From contig NZ_CP035375.1 in the NCBI RefSeq assembly GCF_004118935.1, forward strand, positions 1,674,001 to 1,738,000: DNA of 64,000 bases. The letters are read 5' to 3'. Source of the stretch: Salinibacterium sp. UTAS2018 (lineage in GTDB: Bacteria; Actinomycetota; Actinomycetes; Actinomycetales; Microbacteriaceae). A model generated the notes under the pieces. The model was not told the DNA's origin. It ran no database searches and saw nothing but the letters and a program-made list of their open reading frames with translations. Below are positions 51,414 through 59,487 of the stretch, piece by piece (positions within the stretch are counted from its first letter, which is position 1; every line of letters starts with the position of its first letter). The position numbers were made by a program, and so were the translations under genes.

Positions 51414-52652
51414 ATGCCCGCCTCGACTGCCCTTTCTGCCGCGTCAGCCCACGACGGCGAACACGCCCGTGGTGTGCGCGGCGTGCGCGTCACGTGGAAC
51501 TACACCCTCGGCTCCATCGTGTTTTTCTACATCGTGCTGAACGCGGTCGTGATCCTCAATATGTTGGCGATCTTCGGCGCATCCCGCTCGCCCGTCGATG
51601 CGCTGCTCGTCGCGCTGAGCCTTATTGCGGCGGCGGCTCAGATACGCGGATGCTGGTTCCTGCGCACCGAGCGTGGGCGTGGCATCCCGAGCACTCTGTG
51701 GGTGATCGCGCTTGTAGCGCCGGCCGCTGCGGTCTGGGTGATCGGCCTCTTCCGACCCGAGGTCGGTTTCTTGGCCGCGGTTCCGCTCTGGATGGCTGTC
51801 TGCGTTGCCGCACCCCTCTTTTCGCGCCGCCGACTCTGGAGCCTGCTCGCGGGCGGACTGGCAATCTCGATCGCGCAGCCCTTCATAGCAGCAATAATTT
51901 TGGGGAGTCCGGTCAGCGCCGGGGTGACCGGCGACTTCTGGCTCGTGATTTTCTACAGCCTCCTCCTGCCGCTCATGGTGCTTTCGGGCCTCTGGTGGTG
52001 GGATGTCGTTGTCACCCTCGACCGCTTGCGCACGAGTGCCGCCGCCCTTGCGGTCGCCGAAGAACGCCTGCGTTTCGCCTCTGACCTGCACGACATTCAG
52101 GGTCATCATTTGCAAGTGATTGCCCTCAAATCTGAGCTGGCCGAACGGATGCTCGCCATCGACCCCGAAGCCGCCCGCGAACACATTCATGAGACGCGGA
52201 TGATCGCCAAACAAGCCATGGAAGAAACTCGGTCACTCGTGGCCGGGTATCGAGAAGTCGAGCTCGGCGACGAGCTGGAGAACGCGCGCGAAGTGCTGAC
52301 GGCGGCCGGCGCCGCGTGTGAGCTCGTTGTCGGCACGATGCCGGCGCAGGCCGACGCTCGCCGCGTGCTCGGGCTCGTCGTGCGAGAAGCAACCACGAAC
52401 ATCCTCCGTCACAGCGAAGCCACTCAGGTGTCGATTCACCTCAACGCCACTGACGCCGAAAACACTCTCGTGATCAGCAACGACGCCGTGCAGACCGGTG
52501 TCTCGTCGAGTGGCACTCCCGGGAGCGGGCTCGCCGGCTTGCGGGATCGGGTCGCCGCGCTTGAGGGCGAACTTGTGGCTGCGGTTGACCCCAGCGGGGA
52601 GCGCTTCGAGTTGAGCGTGCGGATTCCGGTCCGGGCGGGAGCCAAGGCATGA
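51414..52652 (+). CDS. Sensor histidine kinase (DesK/NarX type)
   Basis: This 412-residue kinase has five or six membrane segments between residues 30 and 205, forming the sensing part. A coiled region follows, then the phosphoacceptor His226 in ASDLHDIQGHHLQ (HisKA_3). The ATP-binding domain has VREATTNILRHSEA and GSGLAGLRDRV. ATG 51414 follows GGAGGCC. It overlaps the response regulator start by 4 bp (ATGA). DesK-like kinases often sense membrane state, which fits the membrane-embedded sensor here. The stimulus is unknown. Confidence 0.92.
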   Translation: MPASTALSAASAHDGEHARGVRGVRVTWNYTLGSIVFFYIVLNAVVILNMLAIFGASRSPVDALLVALSLIAAAAQIRGCWFLRTERGRGIPSTLWVIALVAPAAAVWVIGLFRPEVGFLAAVPLWMAVCVAAPLFSRRRLWSLLAGGLAISIAQPFIAAIILGSPVSAGVTGDFWLVIFYSLLLPLMVLSGLWWWDVVVTLDRLRTSAAALAVAEERLRFASDLHDIQGHHLQVIALKSELAERMLAIDPEAAREHIHETRMIAKQAMEETRSLVAGYREVELGDELENAREVLTAAGAACELVVGTMPAQADARRVLGLVVREATTNILRHSEATQVSIHLNATDAENTLVISNDAVQTGVSSSGTPGSGLAGLRDRVAALEGELVAAVDPSGERFELSVRIPVRAGAKA

Positions 52653-53308
52653 GCGAGACTGGCGTGCACGAGACTGGCGTGACTACACCTGCGGCACCGG
52701 CCCGCGTCATCCGCTTACTCATCGCCGACGACGAACATTTCATTCGCGGCGCCCTCAGCGCGCTGCTGAATCTCGAGCCCGACATCGAGGTCGTCGCGAG
52801 CGTCGACAACGGTGTTGCGGCGGCCGAGCAAGCGCTCGTGCTTCAACCGGATGTCTGCCTGCTCGATCTCGAAATGCCCCAGGCCGACGGGATCGAGGCG
52901 GCCACGCGCATCCTCTCGACCGTCGCGACAAAGGTCGTGATCGTGACACGCCACGCGCGGCCCGGAGTGCTGCGTCGCGCTCTCGCCGCCCGCGTCTCGG
53001 GCTTCGTTCCCAAGTCGACGCCCGCCGAAGATTTGGCCACCGTGATCCGGGATGTCGTGGCCGGCAAACGCTACATCGATGCCGAAATTGCGGCGACGGC
53101 CCTCACTGCCGAACGCTGCCCCCTCACCGACCGCGAGTTGGACGCGCTGCGGTTCAGCCGCTCCACGATGAGCGTGCAAGAAATCGCCGACGCTCTGCAC
53201 CTGGCAGCAGGGACTGTGCGCAACTACCTGTCCTCGGCGATGACGAAGCTCGACGCGCAGTCGCGGCACGACGCCGCCGACAAGGCCTGGCAGCAGGGGT
53301 GGATTTAG
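52649..53308 (+). CDS. Response regulator (NarL/LuxR type)
   Basis: This 219-residue partner of the upstream kinase has a receiver domain with Asp73 (VCLLDLEMPQADG) and acidic pair in IADDEHFIRG, and a C-terminal LuxR-type HTH (about 155-215, LTDRELDALRFSRSTMSVQEIADALHLAAGTVRNYLSSAMTKL). An extra N-terminal 20 residues precede the receiver. It is translationally coupled to the kinase gene. A hairpin terminator lies 110 bp downstream. Confidence 0.93.
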   Translation: MSETGVHETGVTTPAAPARVIRLLIADDEHFIRGALSALLNLEPDIEVVASVDNGVAAAEQALVLQPDVCLLDLEMPQADGIEAATRILSTVATKVVIVTRHARPGVLRRALAARVSGFVPKSTPAEDLATVIRDVVAGKRYIDAEIAATALTAERCPLTDRELDALRFSRSTMSVQEIADALHLAAGTVRNYLSSAMTKLDAQSRHDAADKAWQQGWI

Positions 53309-53420
53309 CGGAGCTCTATCCGCTCCCTACCCGGCCGCGGAAACTTATTTCACGACGTGATGCAGCTACGTGAACAACCCTGGTGCCCTCGGCGAGATCT
53401 GCTAAATTTGTGCCAACACG

Positions 53421-53458
53421 ACCGGTTCCGCCCCTTGGGGTCCAGGGCCGGTCTTTAC
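53421..53458 (+). terminator. Hairpin after the two-component operon
   Basis: Outer arms GACCGG and CCGGTC and an inner CCCC/GGGG pair form a GC-rich stem, followed by TTTACTTT. It lies 110 bp past the response regulator stop and just before the end of the broken HAD gene on the other strand. Confidence 0.65.
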
Positions 53459-53494
53459 TTTGTCCAGACAGGTCTCCGAGGAGTCGCAGAATAC

Positions 53495-54133
53495 TCAGCG
53501 GCCGAGATGAATCTCTTCCAAGACTCGCACGGTGGTGGGCTGAATGATCGTCGGCGAGTCCGTACCTTCCCACGATTTTTCGTGACTCACCCAGCCTGTC
53601 GAGAGGCCGAGCTTCTGAGCACCGCGGATGTCGGCGTCGGCATTGGCGCCGACCATCCAGACCGTAGAATTGTCTGCTCTGTACTCGAGCGCTTGCCGAA
53701 AGATCTCGGGCTCAGGCTTCTTGGCACCGGCAGATTCCGAGATCACGATGCCATCGACGAGATTATCTAACCCCGTGAATCGCATCTTCCGCGACTGTTG
53801 CGCGCGAGTGCCGTTGGTAACCACAACCAGGCGATCCCCTGCAGCTCACTGCCGCACGAGACCGTCTTTGATTCCCGAATAGCACGCTATCGACTCGACA
53901 TGATCGAACAATAGCCGGTGAACGAGGTCGGGAATCGACGTGCCCAGCGCGAATCGTTCCTGGATACCAGCCGCCAGTTTCTCCCGCGAAGCGTACCCAT
54001 TTGCGTCAGCGGCCATAAGCCATTCTCGATCAGCGCTGTTTCCTCCGAGGTCTGCCACAAAGCCCGAGACCCACTCTCTGAAAGCGAGGTCACGGTCGAC
54101 AAGAGTGTTGTCAAGATCGAGCAATAGGAGCAT
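53495..54133 (-). pseudogene. HAD-family hydrolase, interrupted by an in-frame stop
   Basis: Two parts of one HAD phosphatase gene lie in the same frame on the minus strand. The first, 54133-53846, has the nucleophile motif LLLDLDNTLVDRD and a cap region. It ends in a TGA at 53846-53848. Reading through it gives RQ-stop-AAGDRLVVVTNGTRAQQ, i.e. motif II (TNG) continues without a frameshift; 53824-53495 carries the rest, with GAKKPEPEIF (motif III lysine). Motif IV reads VGANADADI where the family has VGD, so a second key acid is lost. Two defects argue for a decaying gene rather than recoding. Confidence 0.8.
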
Positions 54134-54169
54134 GGCGCGAGTATAGAGGGCGCTGTTTCGGGCCTCCGA

Positions 54170-54496
54170 CTAAGCGGACTCTGCTCGCGCGAACGTGAGC
54201 GCCCACGACTGCTCGCCCTTCGCGGTCTCGACCCAGCCATCCTCTTCGATCTCGTGGCGAAGCTTGGCCAAGGTCTCGGCCATGCGGGGCGCGTAAGCCT
54301 CATCCGGGTTCATCGGATCGAACATGTGGCTCGACGAGAAGGAGCCGCTTTTGAAGCGGGTTTCGCCGCCCACGCGACCGACGAAGCGCAGCGTTTGATT
54401 CAAAATACCCGTATTGAGCATGTTGAGCATCCGCACTACACCGGAGATCTCGACTTCTTCGATTTCGACCTGAAGCAACTCGCGCTGTGGGCTCAT
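54170..54496 (-). CDS. Conserved-looking small protein, hypothetical
   Basis: This 108-residue protein has no domain that I recognise. It is a soluble mix of strands and helices: ELLQVEIEEVEISGVVRMLNMLNTG, then QTLRFVGRVGGETRFKSG and a helical end LAKLRHEIEEDGWVETAKGEQ. ATG 54496 (MSPQRELLQ) is chosen; ATG 54505 and 54523 are in frame. It lies between the broken HAD gene and the DUF4166 gene, on the same strand as both, with no clear operon link. Confidence 0.6.
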   Translation of the reverse strand: MSPQRELLQVEIEEVEISGVVRMLNMLNTGILNQTLRFVGRVGGETRFKSGSFSSSHMFDPMNPDEAYAPRMAETLAKLRHEIEEDGWVETAKGEQSWALTFARAESA

Positions 54497-54562
54497 GCGT
54501 CCCATAGTGCGCCTGAAGCGCACCTTTGTAAACGGGCGTTGCGGGGACCCCCCGCAACCGAT

Positions 54563-55177
54563 CTACTGGTAGCCGTAGGTAAAGTGCCCGCTGTAGCGGA
54601 ACCAATCACCGAGCAGCGGTGTGGCGAGCCGAACATCCACGTGCTGCTGGCCGTCTGCCCATGATTCGTCGACCGTGACGGTGGCGAGAGCGGGGATGCG
54701 GAGTCGCCGGCCAGCGAGGTGCAGCCACTGGCGGCCGGAGCGCAACTGCATGCGGCCATCCGTGACGGTGAGCACCATGCGCACTTCGAACCCACCTTGC
54801 CGACCAAGAAAGTCGTGCAGGTGACCGTCAACGACGCGCATTTCGTCCTGGAGAACACGGTCACGACCCGCAAAGTGGAAGGTGCGCACGGCGCCAAGGG
54901 CGCCATCCGCAGTAGGCGAATTGACGACGTCGAAGGGTACATCGCGGGCATATTCCGGAAATAGGATGCGTTGCCACGCCATGAGCACCAGCACGGGTTT
55001 CAGGATGCGCAGCGGTGAGCCGGCAACCTCAAATACTCCGCTGCCGACGCCCACGCGCTGGCCGCCATCGAAGTAGGGGCGAAGCTCCGGCGCTAGCTCG
55101 TCGAGTTCGGCACCGAGCACGCGCCGGTAGACCGAGGCACTCACTTCAGAATCACCTGACGACTCGGGTTCGATCAC
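54563..55177 (-). CDS. DUF4166 family protein
   Basis: This 204-residue protein resembles DUF4166, which often occurs at the C-terminus of larger saccharopine-dehydrogenase-like proteins. The recognisable parts are SVYRRVLGAELDELAPELRPYF at the N-terminus and QWLHLAGRRLRIPALATVTVDE, WFRYSGHFTYGY at the end. The function is unknown. The GTG 55177 start is the only one close to conserved sequence. The molybdoenzyme gene lies 40 bp upstream on the same strand, so they may be cotranscribed. Confidence 0.75.
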   Translation of the reverse strand: MIEPESSGDSEVSASVYRRVLGAELDELAPELRPYFDGGQRVGVGSGVFEVAGSPLRILKPVLVLMAWQRILFPEYARDVPFDVVNSPTADGALGAVRTFHFAGRDRVLQDEMRVVDGHLHDFLGRQGGFEVRMVLTVTDGRMQLRSGRQWLHLAGRRLRIPALATVTVDESWADGQQHVDVRLATPLLGDWFRYSGHFTYGYQ

Positions 55178-55217
55178 CCGTCCATCCTGACATGGGAGAA
55201 CGGATTCAGCGCCACCG

Positions 55218-56870
55218 TTACGAGACCTGCACCCCAACGCGGTGCCAACCCTCGGCACCGTCGGGCACGACGGGAACGGGGTCTCCCGATTGGGTGGTGC
55301 CGCCGGCATCCGTCGCGCGTGATTCGATGATGTGGTTGCCGCTAGTGGCTTCCCACGGGTACACCCACTGCACCCAGGTGTCGGCGGAGATCGCGGTTGC
55401 CAGTTCGGCGGCCTGCCACTCGCCGCCGTCGATGCGAACTTCGACGCCGGTGATTCCCGTGTGCGGAGCCCAGGCGACACCCGCGACAGCGACGGTGCCT
55501 GCCGTGACCGTGGCGCTCGCGCTCGGCACATCGATGCGTGACTGAGTCTTGACGGGGCCCTTGGCCGACCATCCGCGATCGGTCCAGTACGCGGTCGCGT
55601 CAGCAAAGCGCGTGACTTGCATTTCGACAACCCACTTGGTCGCCGACACGTAGCCATAGAGGCCGGGGACGACCATCCGCACCGGAAAGCCGTGCTGTTG
55701 CGGAAGTGGTTCGCCGTTCATCCCGACCGCCAAAATGCTCTCGCGGTTCTCGTCTTGCAGCGCTTCGAGCGGCGTGCTCGCGGTGAACCCGTCGATGCTG
55801 CGGGAGAGCACCATGTCGGCGCCAGCCAGCGGCTTCGCCTTCGCCAGCAGATCCCGGATGGGGTAGCCGAGCCACATAGCGTTGCCCACGAGGTTGCCGC
55901 CGACCACATTCGATACGCACGAAAGCGTTGCGGCGGTCTCGACGAGGGGAAGCTCGAGCAGTTCAGCGAACGAAATTTCGATCTCGTTCTCGACCATTCC
56001 CGTGATGCGCAGGCGCCACTCATCCGCATCGACGTTAGGAACGACGAGGGCGGTATCGATGCGGTAGAAGTTGGAGTTCGGGGTGATGAGCGACGAGATG
56101 CCGGGCACGTCGAGACTCGCGCTGGCCGGGATAGCGGGGGCCGCAACCGCGGGGGCCGGCAGCTTGAGAGCAGTGCGCACGGCATCCACGACGGTGGCAC
56201 TGGCGTTGACGACGCGGGCGCCGACTCCCACGAGCACCGCGCCAACGGAGGCGACGCCGACGATGCGCAGAAAGTCACGTCGTGAGGCGGCCGGCACACG
56301 AGTAGGAGTGGCAGATGACCGTTGAGCGCTGGCGGCACGCGCGGCCGCTGCGGTACCGGCGGGCGTCGTGGCCGGAGCGACCGGGGCAGAACTCACCCAG
56401 CGGCGCAACCGAATCATCGTGATGCGCAACACGAGCACTCCAGCAACCACTCCGAGAACGGTGGGCATCGGCCAGCTTGCGGACGCTTGGGCGCGGGTCG
56501 TGACCGCGATCGTCGCGACGACGCCGATGAAGACGAGCAGAATGACGCCCCAGCTGGGCCGCGCATACTCCACGAGGCCAACCGCCACAGCGAGAATGAG
56601 CACCAAGAGCCCCACGCAGAGCAGCAGCACGATCTTGTCGTTGGTGCCGAACAGCGCGATGGTGAGATCTTTCAACCACGACGGCGCGAGGTCGATCACG
56701 AGCGAGCCGACGGCGAGCACCGGGCTGCTGGCGGGCGAGATAAAGACGGCGAAGAACTCGGCAACGGCGAGCACGACGGCGGCGCTGAGCACGCCCAAAA
56801 GCGCCGACCAGCTGCGGATGCGTTTCACGCTGAGAGCGGCGGGCGGGGCGGTCTTCGTCGCGGAGGTCAC
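55218..56870 (-). CDS. Membrane molybdopterin oxidoreductase with internal twin-arginine motif
   Basis: This 550-residue protein is a sulfite-oxidase-family enzyme. Four membrane helices (about residues 22-45, 78-101, 107-125, 136-152) are followed by an Ala/Thr linker and then RRDFLR at 197-202 with a fifth helix (203-221). The catalytic domain follows, with the molybdenum-ligand cysteine Cys318 (TLSCVSNVVGG), VRMVVPGLYGYVSATKWV, and a C-terminal dimerisation/Ig-like domain. The internal RR motif suggests that the last helix and the cofactor-loaded domain use the Tat path while the first four use Sec. The substrate is unknown. It may form an operon with the DUF4166 gene downstream. Confidence 0.88.
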   Translation of the reverse strand: MTSATKTAPPAALSVKRIRSWSALLGVLSAAVVLAVAEFFAVFISPASSPVLAVGSLVIDLAPSWLKDLTIALFGTNDKIVLLLCVGLLVLILAVAVGLVEYARPSWGVILLVFIGVVATIAVTTRAQASASWPMPTVLGVVAGVLVLRITMIRLRRWVSSAPVAPATTPAGTAAAARAASAQRSSATPTRVPAASRRDFLRIVGVASVGAVLVGVGARVVNASATVVDAVRTALKLPAPAVAAPAIPASASLDVPGISSLITPNSNFYRIDTALVVPNVDADEWRLRITGMVENEIEISFAELLELPLVETAATLSCVSNVVGGNLVGNAMWLGYPIRDLLAKAKPLAGADMVLSRSIDGFTASTPLEALQDENRESILAVGMNGEPLPQQHGFPVRMVVPGLYGYVSATKWVVEMQVTRFADATAYWTDRGWSAKGPVKTQSRIDVPSASATVTAGTVAVAGVAWAPHTGITGVEVRIDGGEWQAAELATAISADTWVQWVYPWEATSGNHIIESRATDAGGTTQSGDPVPVVPDGAEGWHRVGVQVS

Positions 56871-57039
56871 AGGCGAATCGCTTCTTCCTTAGTAAGACGA
56901 GAGACCGTAGGTCTAGACGCCGGGCTGGAGTTCACCCCTCCACTTTCAGAACGGTGCAAGCGGGAGGTCTAACCCAGAGTAGACGCGGCTCCTGTGCGCA
57001 CGGCGGCGGGGCTTGAAATGAGTCAAACACGTAAGGTTT

Positions 57040-57082
57040 GTCAGTTTTACTTGACAACATCGCATCGTCAAGTGAAACTGAC
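57040..57082. promoter_or_regulatory. Long inverted repeat before the second HTH/Clp-N pair
   Basis: Arms GTCAGTTTTACTTGAC (57040-57055) and GTCAAGTGAAACTGAC (57067-57082) are reverse complements at 15 of 16 positions, with an 11-bp spacer. The right arm ends 3 bp before the HTH start codon at 57086. It is a strong candidate operator. Like the 10.1 kb repeats it contains TTGACA. Confidence 0.72.
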
Positions 57083-57085
57083 ACT

Positions 57086-57304
57086 ATGGATTCAGTGAAC
57101 TTGGGCGAACAGCTCCGCACCGCCACCCCCGCAACCGGGTTGCGTGCGGTCGGGGCACTACACCGCCTCGCGGAGCACGTCGAAGCGACCCATGTTGCGC
57201 AGGCTCGCCGCGATGGCTGGTCGTGGGAGCAGATCGGCGACGCGCTGGGTGTCACACGACAGTCCGTTCACCTCAAATATGGAAAGCAGGGAAATGATGT
57301 TTGA
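57086..57304 (+). CDS. Small helix-turn-helix protein paired with a Clp-N protein (second pair)
   Basis: This 72-residue protein is a stand-alone DNA-binding helix-turn-helix (WSWEQIGDALGVTRQSVHLKY, about residues 45-65), preceded by helices around ATGLRAVGALHRLAEHVEATH. It is the paralogue of the protein encoded at 10161: GLRAV, then DALGV-RQ, align in both. ATG 57086 is chosen over 57038 because the 57038 frame would run through the operator-like repeat. Its stop overlaps the start of the Clp-N gene by 11 bp. Autoregulation at the adjacent repeat is an inference. Confidence 0.85.
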   Translation: MDSVNLGEQLRTATPATGLRAVGALHRLAEHVEATHVAQARRDGWSWEQIGDALGVTRQSVHLKYGKQGNDV

Positions 57305-57758
57305 GACGTTGACACAATCTGCGAGAACCACCGTCGAGGATGCCCGGCACGAGGCAGCGCGGCGGGGCGACCGGCGCCTCGGCACCGACCACCTTCTGCT
57401 GGCTCTGCTGCACGAAGAGGAGCTCGCTCGAGCCGTTGGAGTCGACGCTACGAGTGCCGCGGAAGCCGCCGACCAACTCGACCGAGATGCCTTGACGGCG
57501 ATCGGGCTCGATGTCGGCACGTTCTGCCCAACCGCCCACGCCGCCGCCTCGAAACGAGTTCCCCTGACGGCCGGCGCCAAGGCCGCTCTTCAACAGACTC
57601 TGGTCAGCGCTGCCGCCGAAAAGGCGCGAACAGTGACGTCGCGCCACATCTTGCTCGCGCTCCTCGACCGCCGCGAGCCCGACTCAGCCGCAACCCTCCT
57701 CACCGCGCTTGCAGTTGACCGGCACGCAGCGCGCGACCGGCTGATCGCCCTCGCTTAG
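57294..57758 (+). CDS. Clp N-terminal-domain-only protein
   Basis: This 154-residue protein consists of two Clp N-terminal repeats and nothing more: LGTDHLLLALLHEEELARAVGV (about 28-50) and VTSRHILLALLDRREPDSAATLL (about 115-138). It lacks the AAA+ module and lacks the SRPBCC domain present in its relative at 10403. It would bind peptides or a partner without unfolding them, or compete with ClpC. ATG 57294 or 57297 starts it. It is co-translated with the HTH gene. No function is established for such stand-alone proteins that I know. Confidence 0.85.
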   Translation: MMFETLTQSARTTVEDARHEAARRGDRRLGTDHLLLALLHEEELARAVGVDATSAAEAADQLDRDALTAIGLDVGTFCPTAHAAASKRVPLTAGAKAALQQTLVSAAAEKARTVTSRHILLALLDRREPDSAATLLTALAVDRHAARDRLIALA

Positions 57759-57883
57759 AATCGGTGCTCAGATTGTTCTCGAAGAAACGACCCGTGCGCT
57801 GCGCGCGATCCAGGCACCTAACCGCAGCGACAACCAGACAATGAACGAGCGACAAGTTCGACAAGTTGAGCTACATTCGATTT

Positions 57884-58300
57884 ATGAATGTCGCGCAGCG
57901 TTCTCGTTTATCCGCAGCTTTCGTGACCTTGAGCATGGCTTCGCTCGCGCTTTCTGCGTGCAGCGCCGCTGAACCGGATGTCGCACTCAACGCTGTACCC
58001 CCATCCCGCTCTCCGACAAACGAATTCGACTGGCAGCAGCAGCAACTGCAGGATAAGGCGGATGAGCTGTGGAATGCGGTCGAACGACAGTTTCCGGACG
58101 CCGTGAGGCCCGAAGCGAAGTTCGTAGAGTGGAGCACCGCTCCAGCGCTCGGCGGCTCTGAACAGTTACGCGACTGCCTCAACGAGACCTCATCTTCGGA
58201 GTTCTCCACCGAGGAGCGCGAGGTAGGGCACTACGTATGCTTCGTGCAGTATCCCGTGGAGCCGGAGGATTCGACGGAAGATGCTGACACCACGCCGTGA
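57884..58300 (+). CDS. Small lipoprotein, hypothetical
   Basis: This 138-residue protein has a lipoprotein signal: RSRLSAAFVTLSMASLALSAC, with the lipobox LSAC. The mature part is hydrophilic with a helical stretch (DWQQQQLQDKADELWNAVERQF) and two further cysteines (RDC, VCF), which may form a disulfide. No domain is recognised. Its stop overlaps the start of the next gene by 4 bp, so the two are co-translated. ATG 57884 is preferred; TTG 57866 is in frame. Confidence 0.75.
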   Translation: MNVAQRSRLSAAFVTLSMASLALSACSAAEPDVALNAVPPSRSPTNEFDWQQQQLQDKADELWNAVERQFPDAVRPEAKFVEWSTAPALGGSEQLRDCLNETSSSEFSTEEREVGHYVCFVQYPVEPEDSTEDADTTP

Positions 58301-58872
58301 CCGACCACGCTGAACACGTCCCTCACCTGACACCACTGCGGAGAGTCGCGGTGATTTGGGTTGCGCTTCTCTCCTGCGTGGCGCTCAGCCTGGGCTCGAG
58401 CATCGCCATGTTTCCCGCCGTCGACCGCTGGAATGATTGCGGGCGCGTCGCCTCTGAACTCGATCTTGCCGCCGTGGCCTCTCCGTTGCTCGCCGCCGCC
58501 GCTATCGGTGCGTGGTTTTGGCTGCGACGCCTTATTCACGCGGCACGCCCCGAGCTGTTGCCCTTGACCACCGCCGCTATCGTCGCGCTGCTTCTCATCG
58601 CGGTCGTTCCGCTTCAATTCCTCGGCGCAGGCTCGTGGGACGAGTCCGCGCAGACTTTTCGCGTCGCGTGTGGCCTTAGCGAGTGGATCGCTCTTGCCCG
58701 GGGGATGTCGCTGCACCTTCCCGCAGTATCGGTCATCATTCTTGCGACCGCCAACCCTCGCGCCCGGCCCCTGACCACGCCGCGAGTGATCACGAGCATC
58801 GCAATCATCACCGCGCTGTGGGTCACCTACATAGTGGCTGCGTCGCCGTTTGCGACCTCCACCCCGGCCTAA
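58297..58872 (+). CDS. Four-helix membrane protein, hypothetical
   Basis: This 191-residue protein starts at a GTG overlapping the lipoprotein stop. It has four or five membrane segments (VAVIWVALLSCVALSLGSSIAM, LAAVASPLLAAAAIGAWFWL, TTAAIVALLLIAVVPLQFLG, SLHLPAVSVIILATA and ITSIAIITALWVTYIVA). Cysteines in WNDCG and VACGL lie in outer loops. The co-translated lipoprotein suggests a joint membrane role. No family is recognised. Confidence 0.7.
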   Translation: MTDHAEHVPHLTPLRRVAVIWVALLSCVALSLGSSIAMFPAVDRWNDCGRVASELDLAAVASPLLAAAAIGAWFWLRRLIHAARPELLPLTTAAIVALLLIAVVPLQFLGAGSWDESAQTFRVACGLSEWIALARGMSLHLPAVSVIILATANPRARPLTTPRVITSIAIITALWVTYIVAASPFATSTPA

Positions 58873-58920
58873 GCCCGCGCGATCGGCGCGAAGTAGGTCT
58901 CCTGCTGCAAGGATTGCTTT

Positions 58921-59409
58921 ATGACCACAGTGACCGTCCGCCCCATGACCACCAGTGAGTTCGATGCGTGGCAGCGCGCCACGACGGCGGAGTTCGCCGC
59001 CGAGCAAGTCGCGATCGGGCGCTGGCCACTCGAGGGCTCGGTTGAGCGGGCTGTCTCCGACAACGCCTCCCTGCTGCCGCACGGCATCGACACTCCCCGC
59101 ATGCTGCTCCTGCAGGGAACGGATGCCGCCGGCGCGACCGTCGGGCACGCGTGGGTCAGCCTCGACCACCCGCAGGGGTCACCCGACCTCGCCTATCTGT
59201 TCGACATCCAAGTGGTCGAAGAGCGCAGAGGTAGCGGACTCGGTCGCGCGCTTCTCGCAGCAGTCGAAGCTGCGGTGCTGGATGCCGGCGTGCCAGCCCT
59301 CGAGCTGAACGTGTTCGGGCACAACACTCCCGCCGTCTCGCTCTACGGCTCCTCGGGCTACACCGTCACGACTCAGCAGATGCGCAAAACTCTCAGCCCG
59401 GACTCCTAG
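58921..59409 (+). CDS. GNAT-family N-acetyltransferase
   Basis: This 162-residue GNAT enzyme has the acetyl-CoA loop VEERRGSGLGRALLAAVEAA (about residues 100-119) and the C-terminal pattern LELNVFGHNTPAVSLYGSSGY. ATG 58921 follows AAGGA. The acceptor substrate cannot be determined. It is monocistronic, 48 bp after the membrane protein gene, and 78 bp before the alkene reductase gene. Confidence 0.88.
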   Translation: MTTVTVRPMTTSEFDAWQRATTAEFAAEQVAIGRWPLEGSVERAVSDNASLLPHGIDTPRMLLLQGTDAAGATVGHAWVSLDHPQGSPDLAYLFDIQVVEERRGSGLGRALLAAVEAAVLDAGVPALELNVFGHNTPAVSLYGSSGYTVTTQQMRKTLSPDS

Positions 59410-59487
59410 TCGGAGCAACTTCTCAGGGAGGAATAGTGCGGGCCGGTCAATGTTGAATTTGATACGACCGACAGAAAGAGAACCGCT

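Noticed and set aside
53846..53848. TGA as a selenocysteine codon in the HAD gene
   Set aside because: No family member uses selenocysteine there, no hairpin element is seen, and a second motif residue is also lost.
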